Source of the DNA: Conchocele bisecta
Lineage: Eukaryota; Mollusca; Bivalvia; Lucinida; Thyasiridae
Direction of reading: 5' to 3'
NCBI GenBank assembly: GCA_029237695.1
Contig: CM055271.1
Location: 38,064,462-38,128,461 of the forward strand
DNA length: 64,000 nucleotides
Both the position numbers and the translations under genes were made by a program. Each line of letters opens with the position of its first letter. Position 1 is the first letter of the stretch. The notes below the pieces were generated by a model. It saw nothing but the letters and a program-made list of their open reading frames with translations, was not told the DNA's origin and did no database searches. This document shows, piece by piece, positions 31,641 through 42,029 of this stretch.

Positions 31641-33041
31641 CAGAAATGCGTTGCAATGCTTTGTGTTGTTCAAACAACGAACCATTTAGACCTACAGATA
31701 AAACTACTCTGGAACATTCAGCTCGTGAGTACAAAACAAGGAAAAGATTGTGTAATGCAGCACGGTTCCAAAGTTATCAATGGCTAACCTATTGTACGAG
31801 CACAAACCGGGTGTATTGCACTGTTTGTCGGTATGCAGCAGACAATTATTTAATAACATTTAGTATTAAGTCTGAAACAGAATTTATCAAAGAATGGTTT
31901 AACAACTGGAAGAAATCACCCGGCAATTTCAGAGAATACCAACAATGTGAAACGCATAAAGAGGCAGTCGAGAAGATGGCATTTATTAATAAAGAAACCA
32001 AATTGAATGTAAAACAATCATTGGATAAGCAATTATCATTTGACCAAAACAGACATTTTGAATGCTTAATTAAACAGTTCAATTCAATACGGTTTTTGTT
32101 GAGGCAGGGTCTTGCACAGCGCGGTCACGTAGAATGGGAAGGGAATCTAGAACAACTTCAAAGACTAAGGGCGGAGGACTCTACATCTATGGAAACATGG
32201 TTATTGAACAAATCATATCAGTCGCCTATAATTACAAATGAAACAATTACAATGATGGGCCAATTCCTCTTACGAAAATTAATTAAACGGATAATAGATG
32301 CGAGATGGTTCGCTATAATAGCTGACGAAACGAGAGACATCTCTAATAGGGAACAATTATCCTTATCCATACGCTAGGTAGCGGATGATTTCAATGTGAA
32401 TGAAGAGTTTGTAGGCGTAATTGAACTTGCGGATACGTTTGCATCAACTATACTTATGCGCATTAAAGATTATTAGACTCTCGCTGCAATTAGGAAATTG
32501 TAGAGGTAAGGGTTATGACGGTGCCGCTTGCAGGATTCGTCCAGGGAAGTTACAATTATCAGGGAGTCTCACGACCTGGTGAAGGAAATAGCATCCTTAA
32601 TAAAGAATTCACCCAAACGACAAGTGGTGTTTGAAAAAATTCAACTGGAAGCAGGAACCTCCAGTACAAGAATAAAAACCCTCTGTCCAACCAGGTGGAC
32701 TGTGAGAACAGGGGCTATCGCCAGAGTGTTAGAAAACTATACAATTATCAGAGACACAATGGAAGACATTAATGTACATGGAAATGATGAGTATTCGAGA
32801 CGAGCAGGGGATGTAGCAATTTTAATGCAAACGTTTTGATTATATTTTTCGCTGCATGTTTCGCACATTTTATTTGCAGCGACTGAGCAATGATCAGTTG
32901 TGTTACAAAAGAAAGATGCGTATGTTGCCGACTCTATAAAAGGCGCGCATATGGTTTCCTCCTGTGAAAGGCAGAGAAGTGATGAGGCATTTGATGCATT
33001 GTTCGAACGCGTTGAACACCAAGAGCTGTAGGAGAACAGCA
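31641..33041 (+). pseudogene. hAT transposase, TTF-type zinc finger and catalytic N-half (DUF4371-like)
   Basis: The frame to 32377 contains a TTF-type finger (YCTSTNRVYCTVCRYAADN, then FREYQQCETHKEAVEKM) and then RFLLRQGLAQRGHVE. The sequence TMMGQFLLRKLIKRIIDARW FAIIADETRDISNREQLSLS IR is the first catalytic Asp motif of hAT transposases of the ZMYM/DUF4371 type. After stops, a second stretch (32528-32839) has SLIKNSPKRQVVFEKIQ and CPTRWTVRTGAIARVLENYT I, also typical. RQRSDEAFDALFERVEHQEL follows in another frame. It is then interrupted at 33042 by a Helentron-like element. It is inactive. Confidence 0.8.
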
Positions 33042-34380
33042 TAGCTCGACTACGAGGGTTGTCGATGTACACATAGCTTGACAAACAAGGTTGCTGTGGC
33101 ATGCATAAAAACCTTAACCAAGGTTGACTAAAAACCTTAACCAAGGGGAATTAAGTAAGTAATTCAAGGTTAAATGTAGGTCAATGTCAGATACAGGTCA
33201 GGGATTATTATTGTACATCACTAGGAGATGAAGTTGTCCAAGTATGGTTGATGTAGGCCCAGGAGTATTCCATATACAAGCTTGACTATAAACATTAACC
33301 AAGTAATTCAAGGTTAAATGTAGGTGAAGGTAAAATATAGATCAGGGGTTATTGATGTACATCCCTATGAGAAAAAGTTATCCAAGTATGGTGTATGTAT
33401 GCACAATAGTATTCCATCTACAAGCTTGAATTCCATCTACAAGCTTGACTAAAAACCTTAACCAAGGTTGAGTAAAAACCTTAACCAAGGGGAATTAACT
33501 AAGTAATTCAATGTTAAATGTAGGTCAAGGTCAAATATAGGTCAGGGGTTGTTGATGTACATCACTAGGAGATGAAGTTGTCCAAGTATGGTTGGTGTAG
33601 GGCCAGGAGTATTCCATCTACAAGCTTGACTAAAAACATTAACCAAAGAGAATTAACTAAGTAATTCAAGAGGAAATGTAGGCCAAGGTCAAATATAGAT
33701 CAGGGGTTATTGATGTACATCACTATCAGAAAAATGGTGTCTGTATGCACAATAGTATTCCATGTACAAGCTTGAGTAAAAACATTAACCAAGGTTGACT
33801 AAAAACCTTAACCAAGTGGAATTAACTAAGTAATTCAAGGTTAAATGTAAGTCAAGGTCAAATATAGGTCAGTGGTTGTTGATGTATATCACTAGGAGAT
33901 GAAGTTGTCCAAGTATGGTGGGTGTAGGGCCAGTAGTATTCCATATACATGCTTGACTAAAAACCTTAACCAAGGGAAATTAAGTAAGTACTTCAAGAGG
34001 AAATGTAGGTCAAGGTCAAATATAGATCAGGGGTTATTGATGTACATCCCTATGAGAAAAGGTTGTCCAAGTATGGTGTATGTATGCACAATAGTATTCC
34101 ATGTACAAGCTTGACTAAAAACCTTAACCCAGGTTGACTAAAAACCTTAACCAAGGGGAATTAACTAAGTAATTTAAGAGGAAATGTAGGTCAAGGTCAA
34201 TTATAGATCAGGGGTTATTGATGTACATCACTAGGAGATGAAGTTGTCCAAGTATGGTGGGTGTAGGGCCAGTAGTATTACATATACAAGGTTGACTAAA
34301 AACCTTACGCAAGGCGTGACGGTGACGCCGACGCCGGGGTGACAACATAAGCTCTATCTATTCTTCGAATAGTCGAGCTA
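33042..34380. mobile_element. Helentron/pearl-like non-autonomous element with satellite core
   Basis: The left end TAGCTCGAC (33042) and right end GTCGAGCTA (34380) are inverted. The right end holds a hairpin CTATTC-TTC-GAATAG inside AGCTC...GAGCT, preceded by GCCGACGCCGGGG. Between them lie about seven tandem units of about 165 bp. They alternate between a type with CACTAGGAGATGAAGTTG and a type with CCCTATGAGAAAA or a variant. The hAT transposase reading resumes immediately after (KAKDITDPPCLPRYRKV), so the edges are supported from outside. A tandem core, fixed ends, a 3' hairpin and no target duplication fit Helitron-derived satellites known in bivalves (from memory). Confidence 0.75.
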
Positions 34381-34990
34381 AAAAGCAAAGGACATAACTG
34401 ACCCTCCATGCTTGCCACGATACCGAAAAGTTCCGAAACGAATTGATGATGGCGCAGATGGTGTTCGATTATCAACACCAAAATAATATTTCAGACGCCA
34501 ATATTTTGAGTCAATAGGTACGATAAAAGAACGCGTACAACATAGATTTTCTTCCGATAATATTGATGTACTTGTCGCTAATTATAGGGGCAGCTAATGG
34601 TGGACAAGTGGCTGTTTCTCCAGCTATACAGACTTTATATAAACATGACACAAACATGAGTGAACTGAGTAGCCAGCCGACATTGTTGGGCGACGTTGTC
34701 AGGCACAGCAATTTGAAAAGAAAAACTGTTACAAGCATCAGGACAGTTTCAGACATACTGAATGATGAACCGTTCACTAAAAACCTTTTGCCGTCAGTGG
34801 TGTCGCTTATGAAATTGTATCTCACAGTTCCAGTCACAACAGCAATTGCAGAACGTTCTTTCTTCGTGTCTGAGGCGTTTGAAAACCTATTTAAGGTCTA
34901 CTATGTATGATACAGAAACGTCTGAACAATATCATGCTTCTTCATTGTCATAAGGAAGAGACCGATAATCTGAATGGGAATGCACTAGCA
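34381..34990 (+). pseudogene. hAT transposase C-terminus with dimerisation domain
   Basis: ITDPPCLPRYRKVPKRIDDG and VRLSTPK are followed by YFRRQYFESIGTIKERVQHR F. After shifts come SDILNDEPFTKNLLPSVVSL MKLYLTVPVTTAIAERSFF and then KRLNNIMLLHCHKEETDNLN. The L-T-VPVTTAxAERSF block is the conserved hAT C-terminal dimerisation motif. At least three frameshifts are present, and the last frame runs out near 34990. Confidence 0.8.
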
Positions 34991-35111
34991 TTATAATTTG
35001 TTACTAAAAGTAACGAATGGAGGGCGTTCTCTGGTGGGTGCTGTTAGTGATAATATGTGCCGCACCAGGAAAAAAATGGCCCAATTGAGATTTTCCATCA
35101 GTGTAGCCCCA

Positions 35112-35398
35112 TATAGAGAATAGTAGGTTAATGCCGTGAATGGGAAAATATATATGGCAAGGCTTAGGAAACGGAATGGGCGAGGCTCTGCCGAGCACAT
35201 CCCGTTTCCGAGCCGCGCCAGATATTTTTCCCATTAACGGCACTAACCTACTATTCTATTTATCCCGTCAACATTACAAATAGCTTTAACATGCACAAAA
35301 ATAACCCCAGCCTCCTCTCCAAATCGTATTGACAGGATATCAAAAATGTTTCACGGCACCGTGTTTCACGGCACATACGCACTGTCTTGACGGGATAC
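35112..35398. mobile_element. MITE family D, copy 5 (reverse)
   Basis: TATAGAGAATAGTAGGTTAA to CACTGTCTTGACGGGATA. It is inserted in the 3' part of the hAT element. Confidence 0.85.
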
Positions 35399-35814
35399 AT
35401 TAGCCTACATATCCACGCAGTCTGATCAGGACCTACACTGATCGCAATTTGCAAGTGAAACCCTCATGATGCTTCTAATTATATTTGTGTTATCATCCAA
35501 TACTTCAAAAGTGTGCTAGATGATCAGGAGCTACACTGGTCAAACCCTCAATTAAATCATGTTAGTATCATGGTGTGTCGCAATAGGAGACATGATTAGA
35601 AGTTTGGCTAAGAAAATGTAGGTTAAGACCTTTGTGCCCAACGTAACCAAGACCATCCTACATCGCTGTGGAGCATGATCAGGGTCCGTGTGAGATTGCA
35701 CCATTGCGCCATTGCGCCATAGATGCATCGTATAGATGAATAGTGTGCAGAATGGTTAGGGGCTATACAGGTCATAAATGTCGTAACGTACATTTTGTTG
35801 AAGGTACATATTGT
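35399..35814. other. Unassigned, with CAGTCTGATCAGG fragments
   Basis: CGCAGTCTGATCAGGACCTA CACTGATCGC at about 35415 and CTACACTGGTC at about 35530 are decayed pieces of the dispersed bivalve-type repeat. Confidence 0.4.
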
Positions 35815-36690
35815 TATCATAATTGCTTCATAACAGTGATGAGATACATGACTATAACATATGTGAATATTGTCTTGTTACTGTATACTATATGGTACAT
35901 TGAGTTGCCATGTCCGCTATCTTTGTATGTATAAACAATTGTACAGTTTCACATCTTCGACCGTTTGACACATATAGCAAATAATATGACGGTAAAAGTA
36001 ATACAATTTGGTGCAATACATCATAGACAGATATGAAAACAGCGTGCTATAAATATTATGCCAGAAAACTATACAAAAGACGAGATATCTGAGCATTTCT
36101 GCCATCAATCTCAAAATATATTTCAATGTGTAAACTTTTCTATCTGATGCACAATTTATTGTTAGTGAACACATTACCCATAGGTAAAGCGATATCTACT
36201 CGCATAGTAGTCGAGTAAAACACCAGTGACAATACACTCAGACGACTGTTTACATGTCACTGGATTTGACACAGTATGTATGGTACTACTATAGGTATAT
36301 ATTGACAGCACTGTGTATTTATATGACTGTTACATAGCCATTAATGGATTCTTTCTCAAAGATTTTAACAACGGGTCAACAAACTCTTCAGAAATCAGAC
36401 TTTTGCATAGAAGTGTGATGAAAACAACCCATAGGACGTTGTTGTTTAACATCTGTAGTGTAAAAGACGTTGCACCAGTTTGTATTTATGTATATGTCAT
36501 ATTATTTGTGGTATGTGTCAAACGCAACAATATGTAAAACTGACTGATGACTTGTACACACTAAGATGGCTGACATAGCAACTCCATGTGTCATATAGTA
36601 TACAGTTACAAGATAATGTTCACATATATGTTATACATATATCCCATCACATCTAGGAAGCAATTATCTTTGAATCAAACGATGATGAAG
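35815..36690. mobile_element. Foldback element family K
   Basis: The left arm (ATTGCTTCATAACAGTGATG, TTGTTACTGTATACTATATG, GAGTTGCCATGTCCGC) is mirrored by the right arm (GATGGCTGACATAGCAACTC, CATATAGTATACAGTTACAA, AGGAAGCAATTATC). The loop is about 550 bp. A partial copy lies at 9738-9930. Small frames inside are not supported as genes. Confidence 0.7.
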
Positions 36691-37245
36691 TATAGAACGG
36701 GTCATTAAGGTTTCGTACCAATCCATTTGGCATGTTTTTAAGTTATATAGTGTATAACATCATCGGTAATCAAATTAAAAAACTTACCTACCATGTATTT
36801 TTTGGAGTGTAAGTGTAAGCTGACCATTTTTACGCCTTGTTATTACGTGTAATGGGTTATGTAAAGTTGTACTCTGTATTTCTGGTTACATGTTACGCTA
36901 TTATAAGGGCATAACATAAAACTACCATTTATAAAGTAATAAGAGTAGTACTGATCCTACTGCTTTTTGGAGGGGGTCAAATGATTCTGGTGTGATTAGG
37001 ACCTACCATCAGATCAGGATTATTCTGATTTCAGGGCTGAATATACAGTATAGTTTTTTTTTATTTCACTTCTGATTGTTTGGATTTTCCCCCCATTTGT
37101 ACATGTACTTTAACATGTACATGTACTTGTACAAGTAATATATGGGATTTAGTACTAAACCCATTGACCCGGCCTTAAATGACCTTAGCTGTTGATAGGC
37201 CGTTAAACCCAAACTTAAAACTACCACAATCATGTGATAAATCAG
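36691..37245. repeat. SINE-like repeat region
   Basis: Contains ATTTCAGGGCTGAATATACA (37029), ACATGTACATGTACTTGTAC and GACCCGGCCTTAAATGACC to TGATAGGCCGTTAAACCC (37156-37211). It is a copy, in order, of the parts seen at 39205-39380. The left part is unassigned. Confidence 0.5.
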
Positions 37246-38912
37246 GACGTACTTTGAAAGGTTTTCAATTCACTTATGAGGGTAGTCATTCAATTAAAAG
37301 ACAGTTACAAATATTTGGGGATAATCGTTAAGCCGTCAGAAATCTTTACACATGCTATAAAACAATTGAACAACAAGGCTATTAAGACTATATTCTGCAT
37401 AAGGAAATGTTTTCCATATTACAAAATGTATACTGCCCCGATGCTAAAATTATTTGAAACTTGTGTCCGACCTATTTTACTGTATTGTAGTGCAATTTGT
37501 GCTCTTGACTCACTTCTACGTGATAATTTACAAATTGAAACCAGGTATGAAGAATTTTTGCCCGATAAATGCTTTTTAAAATTTGCCAAATGCTTGTTGG
37601 GTGTTTACAAGGCCGCAGTCAATGTGGCAGTCTTATCATAATTAGGTTATTTCCCAATTTCTATATTAGCTTTGAAATACACTGTAAACTTTTGGCACCA
37701 TGTTATTAATGGAGATGAAAAGAGACTAGTTAGATTGGCATATTTTGAAAAATTATCTTTACCAAATAGCTATTGTAATAAACTGAAAAAGTTTTTTCTC
37801 AAAGTAGGATTTGAACACGTGTGGGTTAATCAAAATACGGTGTCACTATCTAAGTTGTTAGTCCATGCCATACAAATAAAGTTACAGGATAAATATGTTA
37901 CCTTTTGGAAAGAAGTACTGCATAATAATGATAACACAGCAAGTGGTAATAAACGGCGTACATTTAGGATTTTTAAAGTTAATTATAAGATGGAAAACAC
38001 TTTTTGCTTACCAATATAGATAAAGCTGCTATTTCAACTTTTGTGAAAATTAGGATAAGTAACAGTAAGCTTTTTATAGAATAGGGTAGATTCGCCTGTA
38101 AATGAACGAATATATCCACTTTGTAATTCTGAGGTTGAAACAGAAAAACATTTTATTGTCAGATGTGAGAAACTAAATTGTATTAAGACAAGACATATTT
38201 AGTAAGATACAAGACATAGTCCCCACTTTTATTAGCATGAATGATGATGACAGATTTTATTTTATTATGAGTAACATTGAATATGATATTAGTAAAATGT
38301 GTACAGAAGGAATTCATAGGATGTATATATTTAGAAACCAGGAAGTAGATAATAAAAGAAATTAGATCTAGATGATACATTGTTCATGACTTACTTCGCT
38401 TTAGTATTCCTCAGTAGCCTATTTCACCAACATTGCAAAGTATACTTTAGTAGCAAAGTATACTTTGAGGGAGAAATTTTCAATTTTATGATAAATTTAT
38501 TAATTTTTATTATACTGAATTTATTACATTATCACAGCCAATTTGGCTGTGATAATGTAATAAATTCAGTATAATAATTCTGCATACTTTTAATCATGAA
38601 ATATATGCATTTGTTAGTTCTATATGAAATAATGCATTTCAGGAAAAATAAATGATTACTCCCTCAAAGTATACTTTGCTAGTAAAGTATACTTTGCAAT
38701 GTTGATGAAATAGGCTACTGGTGCGATATAGTAGAATTGTGTTCTTACATTTTGTTAACTTGTTAACTTGAACTAGTCATATAATGTTTGATACATGTGT
38801 AGTCATTGTGTATGTCCATTATGAATGTATATGTCTATATCAATGTTTTATGTTAGTTGGCATCAAGCCTTTGTATTAGGTTTTTAAGCCATTAAATTTG
38901 ATTTGATTTGTG
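37246..38912 (+). pseudogene. Non-LTR retrotransposon (LINE) C-terminal fragment
   Basis: Plus-strand frames 37276-37641 and 37672-38019 contain DSYKYLGIIVKPSEIFTHAI KQLNNKA, CVRPILLYCSAICA, LKFAKCLLGVYKAAVNVAV, FPISILALKYTVNFWHHVIN and VTFWKEVL. A further piece at about 38100 reads YPLCNSEVETEKHFIVRCEK L, the terminal CCHC-like finger. This order is the post-catalytic tail of LINE reverse transcriptases. It ends in a short TTTGATTTGATTTG tail (38895-38912). It is 5'-truncated, broken by stops, and split by the MITE at 38413-38720. Confidence 0.75.
38413..38720. mobile_element. MITE family O, copy 1
   Basis: AGTAGCCTATTTCACCAACA TTGCAAAGTATACTTT mirrored by AAAGTATACTTTGCAATGTT GATGAAATAGGCTACT. 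The core is a perfect palindrome (TATTATACTGAATTTATTAC ATTATCACAGCC and mirror). Copies lie at 46543-46836, 50835-51138 and 53194-53453. Confidence 0.85.
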
Positions 38913-39462
38913 ATAACCAGATTTAATTGCATCGCACTACATCATGTAGTATATCTTTGCTATATATATATATATATATATACGTAGTACAGTACATTGG
39001 AGTGGGTTGCAGGTTGGAGCACGCGATGGGTAATTTAACGGCCGGGATTCATCCTGACCGGAATCCCGACTGGAGACCTGGTTTGGCCCTCACATACGTC
39101 TTTGGCATTTTGTATGTGACAGTTGAATCTGGTTATACCCCTTATGTGAGTGTTACGATTATTCGTAATCCTATTTTAGGGGAAGGGGCCAAGTGACTCT
39201 GTTTGGTATGGACCTGGCACCAGGTCAGGTTATTCTAATTTCAGGGCTGAATACATTTTTCCCGTTCTGATTTTGGAATTTTCACCCCAATGCAACAGGT
39301 TAAAACGGGATCGAACACGTTTGCCCGGCCTTACATGACAGCTGTTGATAGGCCGTTAAACACCAATAAACAAACAAACAGTACAATGTACTGTAGGACT
39401 GTAGCATATTCAGCAAAGACATACTGAACATGTATAATTTTACATATAGCAAACTAGTTTGC
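38913..39462. repeat. SINE-like element and microsatellite
   Basis: A (TA)n run at 38959-38982. Then comes TTGGAGTGGGTTGCAGGTTG, a body with TTCAGGGCTGAATACA, and a 3' end CCTTACATGACAGCTGTTGA TAGGCCGTTAAACACC-AATAAACAAACAAACA (39331-39380). The A-rich tail indicates retroposition. Confidence 0.55.
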
Positions 39463-39501
39463 CCCCCCCCCCCCAATAATTGAAACGTTCCTACGCCTAT
39501 G

Positions 39502-39651
39502 CACTATCCTCTAATACATGCGCACAATTCTTGACCCGATTGTGTAAACGAAACATGGACGCTTTCCGAAGATCACCTCCGGCCCTTCACCACAGAAGAA
39601 GCACGATATTTCCTTTTCAGCTGATTCAATTGTATCAAATATATTCACCAT
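39502..39651 (-). pseudogene. N-terminal piece of the split pseudogene, CxxC finger
   Basis: The minus strand from 39651 reads MVNIFDTIESAEKEISCFFC GEG, then after one frameshift DLRKASMFRLHNRVKNCAHV LEDS, and reaches the hAT boundary at 39502. This continues directly into VLLGKLSTGDMMA on the other side of the insertion. An in-frame TAG lies just upstream of the Met, so either the gene starts here or an exon boundary lies within this piece. Confidence 0.7.
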
Positions 39652-39774
39652 ACGGCTGGACTATATCTCCAGTCACAAACACGTATCATTTTATAAACAT
39701 ACACGTACCAATCATATACCAGACACATTCAATTTCAGATGACGTTTATGAGCGTAAAGGTAACGCTTACATGT

Positions 39775-39905
39775 GGATGTGACTGGAGATATAGGGCTTG
39801 TGATTGTTGCGACCAGTGTAGATCCAGATCACCCTATGCATCCACACAGCCTGATTCGGATCTGCACTGTCTGCCATTCCATCAACGAAACCCATCAGCG
39901 AAGCA
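39775..39905. repeat. CAGTCTGATCAGG dispersed repeat
   Basis: GACTGGAGATATAGGGCTTG, GTAGATCCAGATCACCCTAT, GATTCGGATCTGCACTGTCT and GCCATTCCATCAACG. Confidence 0.65.
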
Positions 39906-39969
39906 CTCTAACAAGCAATATAGATCGTTAACATGGTTAACATTCTACAAGAGTGTGCTATTGGATCTG

Positions 39970-40192
39970 GGGGCCGTTTCACTTCGTACGACTAAAATGT
40001 TCGTAAGTGAAAAATTATGATAGTCTGTAAAATTTACATTAACACTGTTTTCTTGTAGACAATTATTTGGTTTACAGTTATTGAGCATAGGCTGCATATT
40101 CAACCTATGCTCAATAAATGTAAATCCATCAATTGAAATTTACAGACGATCCTAAATATGCACTTACGAACTTTTTAGTCGTACGAAGTTTA
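39970..40192. mobile_element. MITE family A, copy 4 (right tip replaced)
   Basis: GGGGGCCGTTTCACTTCGTA to GTCGTACGAAGTTTA. The expected GTGAAACGGGCCCC tip is missing and is replaced at 40193 by a 36-bp sequence identical to 45501-45536. Confidence 0.75.
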
Positions 40193-40370
40193 TCATGCCT
40201 CATTTGCATATGAAAATAGCCTGATACCCCAGGAGCTACACTGGGCACAATTCCCATAAGCCTCATGTCTGCAGTCACGATATGAAGGGATCGGTATAAA
40301 AATTGGTTCAAGTCAAAAAGGACTTTTTCTACTGACCACTTAATACATTTTCATTACGATGACCATTTTC

Positions 40371-40807
40371 GACAATAGACCGCATACTATAGATAGATAG
40401 ACCGTTAACCACCAAGTGATCATTTCCACCCCGAGGTGCCAGGTGCATTAACCAAATAGTGGAAGTGTTATTACATCGATAACCTCTCGGTCCAGCCTAC
40501 GGAGCCCCACAGGGAACGTAGAATTTTTTACTTTTATTAATTCGTTCCCACGAAATAATAATTCGTTCCAACGAAATAACAATTCGTTCCCTCAATTTAA
40601 CAATTCGTTCCCACGAATTAACAATTCGTTCCAACGATATAACAATTCGTTCCCTCAATTTAACAATTCGTTCCCGCGAAATAACAATTCGTTCCCACGG
40701 GAACGAATTGTTAATTCTTGGGAACGAATTGTTATATCGTGGGAATGAATTGTTAGTTCGAAGGAACTAATTGTTAAATTGAGGGAACGAATTGTCATTT
40801 CATGGAA
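40371..40807. repeat. Local duplication unit 1, with AACAATTCGTTCCC foldback
   Basis: GACAATAGACCGCATACTAT to CTACGGAGCCCCACAGGGAA C, then a foldback of AACAATTCGTTCCC units. It ends at the start of a second near-identical GACAATAGACTGCATACTAT at 40808. The foldback here lacks its right GGGGACGT terminus. Confidence 0.8.
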
Positions 40808-41325
40808 ACGACAATAGACTGCATACTATAGATAGATAGACCGTTAACCACTAAGTGATCATTTCCACCCCGAGGGGCCAGGTGCATTAACCAAATAGTG
40901 GAAGTGTTATTACATCGATAACCTCTCGGTCCAGCCTACGGAGCCCCGCAGGGGACGTAGATTTTTTTTGTTTTTATTAATTCGTTCCCACGAAATAACA
41001 ATTCGTTCCCACGAATTAACAATTCGTTCCCACGAAATAACAATTCGTTCCCTCAATTTAACAATTCGTTCTCACGAATTAAAAATTCGTTCCAACGATA
41101 TAACAATTCGTTCCCTCAATTTAACGATTCGTTCCCACGGGAAAGAAATGTTAATTCTTGGGAACGAATTGTTATAGGGAACGAATTATTAATTCGACGG
41201 AACGAATTGTTATATCGTGGGAACGAATTGTTAATTCATGGGAAGAATTGTTAAATTGAGGAAACGAATTGTTATTTCGTGGGTACGAATTAATAAAAAA
41301 AAAAGTGCATGTCCCCTGCGGGGCT
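40808..41325. repeat. Local duplication unit 2, with complete AACAATTCGTTCCC foldback
   Basis: The first 135 bp are almost identical to 40371-40505. The foldback then runs from GGAGCCCCGCAGGGGACGTA (about 40940) to GTCCCCTGCGGGGCTCCG (about 41325), with the two halves meeting near 41140. Confidence 0.8.
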
Positions 41326-41379
41326 CCGTACCAGCTCATCTGCTCAAGACAAACTCGAATAGTCTTGCGCCAACTGGCT

Positions 41380-41520
41380 TACACTACTGCCTGCGTTAAT
41401 CTTGCCAATATTTGTCAATTTCCTTACATGTATTTCAAAATTCTTGAATAGTGTTCTTGAAATCAAGCAGCTTGATTGTCTGAGCATGAGCTGTGCGTTG
41501 TGTATTATACATGTATCAGG
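41380..41520. mobile_element. MITE family N copy (left half)
   Basis: ACTACTGCCTGCGTTAATCT TGCC to CAAGCAGCTTGATTGTCTGA GCATGAGCTGTGC. Confidence 0.7.
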
Positions 41521-41739
41521 AGCTGGACTAGTCACAAATTGTGTTATTCCCCGATTCGTCAGTCAGAGTTGCATGAATATTAAAAAGATGAAAATAGCGG
41601 TGACCTGTTTACAGATGGGATACTGGCGAGCGAAATTTACGTTACTGTCATTTTCCAACAATTGTATCATCATGCGTCGCATACACACATACACAATAGG
41701 AGCAGATTCTTTCCAACAGAAACAAGTATACTTCACTGA

Positions 41740-41815
41740 TGGAATTGCGAACAACGTAGTCCCTGATCAGACTGCGCGGATGCGCAGGCTGATCAGGGAC
41801 TGCGCTTGTCGCAAC
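41740..41815. repeat. CAGTCTGATCAGG repeat, perfect small palindrome
   Basis: GTAGTCCCTGATCAGACTGC GCGGATGCGCAGGCTGATCA GGGACTGCG. It is a variant with a symmetrical centre. Confidence 0.6.
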
Positions 41816-42029
41816 GGCTCAAGAACTGTTGTCAATTTCACTAGCCGTGTCATACGGATATTCTACAAAGTCTCAAGTAACACCTTCATTAACCGTTGTG
41901 TCTCCGCTGCAAGGCATTTTCAAGATTGAACAGTAATTGAATCGGGCCCGGATAATCATTTCGTCGTAAACATGTTTTATTACTTTCATTACAGATCCAT
42001 TGATCGGAAGGTGGAAATGTGCCATTTCT

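Larger units (their letters stand above)
29310..39501 (+). mobile_element. 10.2-kb hAT-type DNA transposon, itself a nest of later insertions
   Basis: The termini CATATGCGTAGGAGC (29310) and, inverted, CATAGGCGTAGGAAC (ending 39501) form a short imperfect inverted repeat. CACTA flanks both ends (29305-29309 and 39502-39506). The two flanks join into one reading frame of the split pseudogene (LEDS plus VLLGKLSTGD), which independently proves the boundaries. Long G/C runs and CCAATAATTG lie just inside both ends. It carries a plus-strand hAT transposase relic (30181-34985). The usual hAT duplication is 8 bp. Only 5 bp match here, either from decay or because the true tips are a few bases off. 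Confidence 0.8.
24183..39651 (-). pseudogene. Split pseudogene of an uncharacterised Cys-finger / probable PIN-like nuclease protein
   Basis: Reading leftwards, the pieces are: 39651-39502 (possible Met at 39649; CFFC finger; KNCAHVLEDS); 29309-25560 (VLLGKLSTGDMMAQ, then ILAKAASIVRRDM, PLPIYTGLLVHAETRKRGLV, VDNIDRNPSSTTAQGSFHGT, ARWLPVHLRDMM-like RWLPVHLRDMM, AIDHAHEQNNKCVKGDGGAV, HEEADTRL, MIRTVDTDVIVISV, HFRYIPIH, FHAFTRCDQTSSF); and 24388-24183 (TTLPEASKVCQQLIRCGC plus a CKC, CMKC, CKCGGDC cluster). The order of these motifs is that of a large uncharacterised protein family that I remember from cnidarian, mollusc and fish genomes. The DTDV and RCD acidic residues suggest a FEN1/PIN-like nuclease fold (inference). 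There are at least eight frameshifts or stops and two transposon insertions, so it is dead. It may itself be a former mobile-element gene. Confidence 0.8.
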
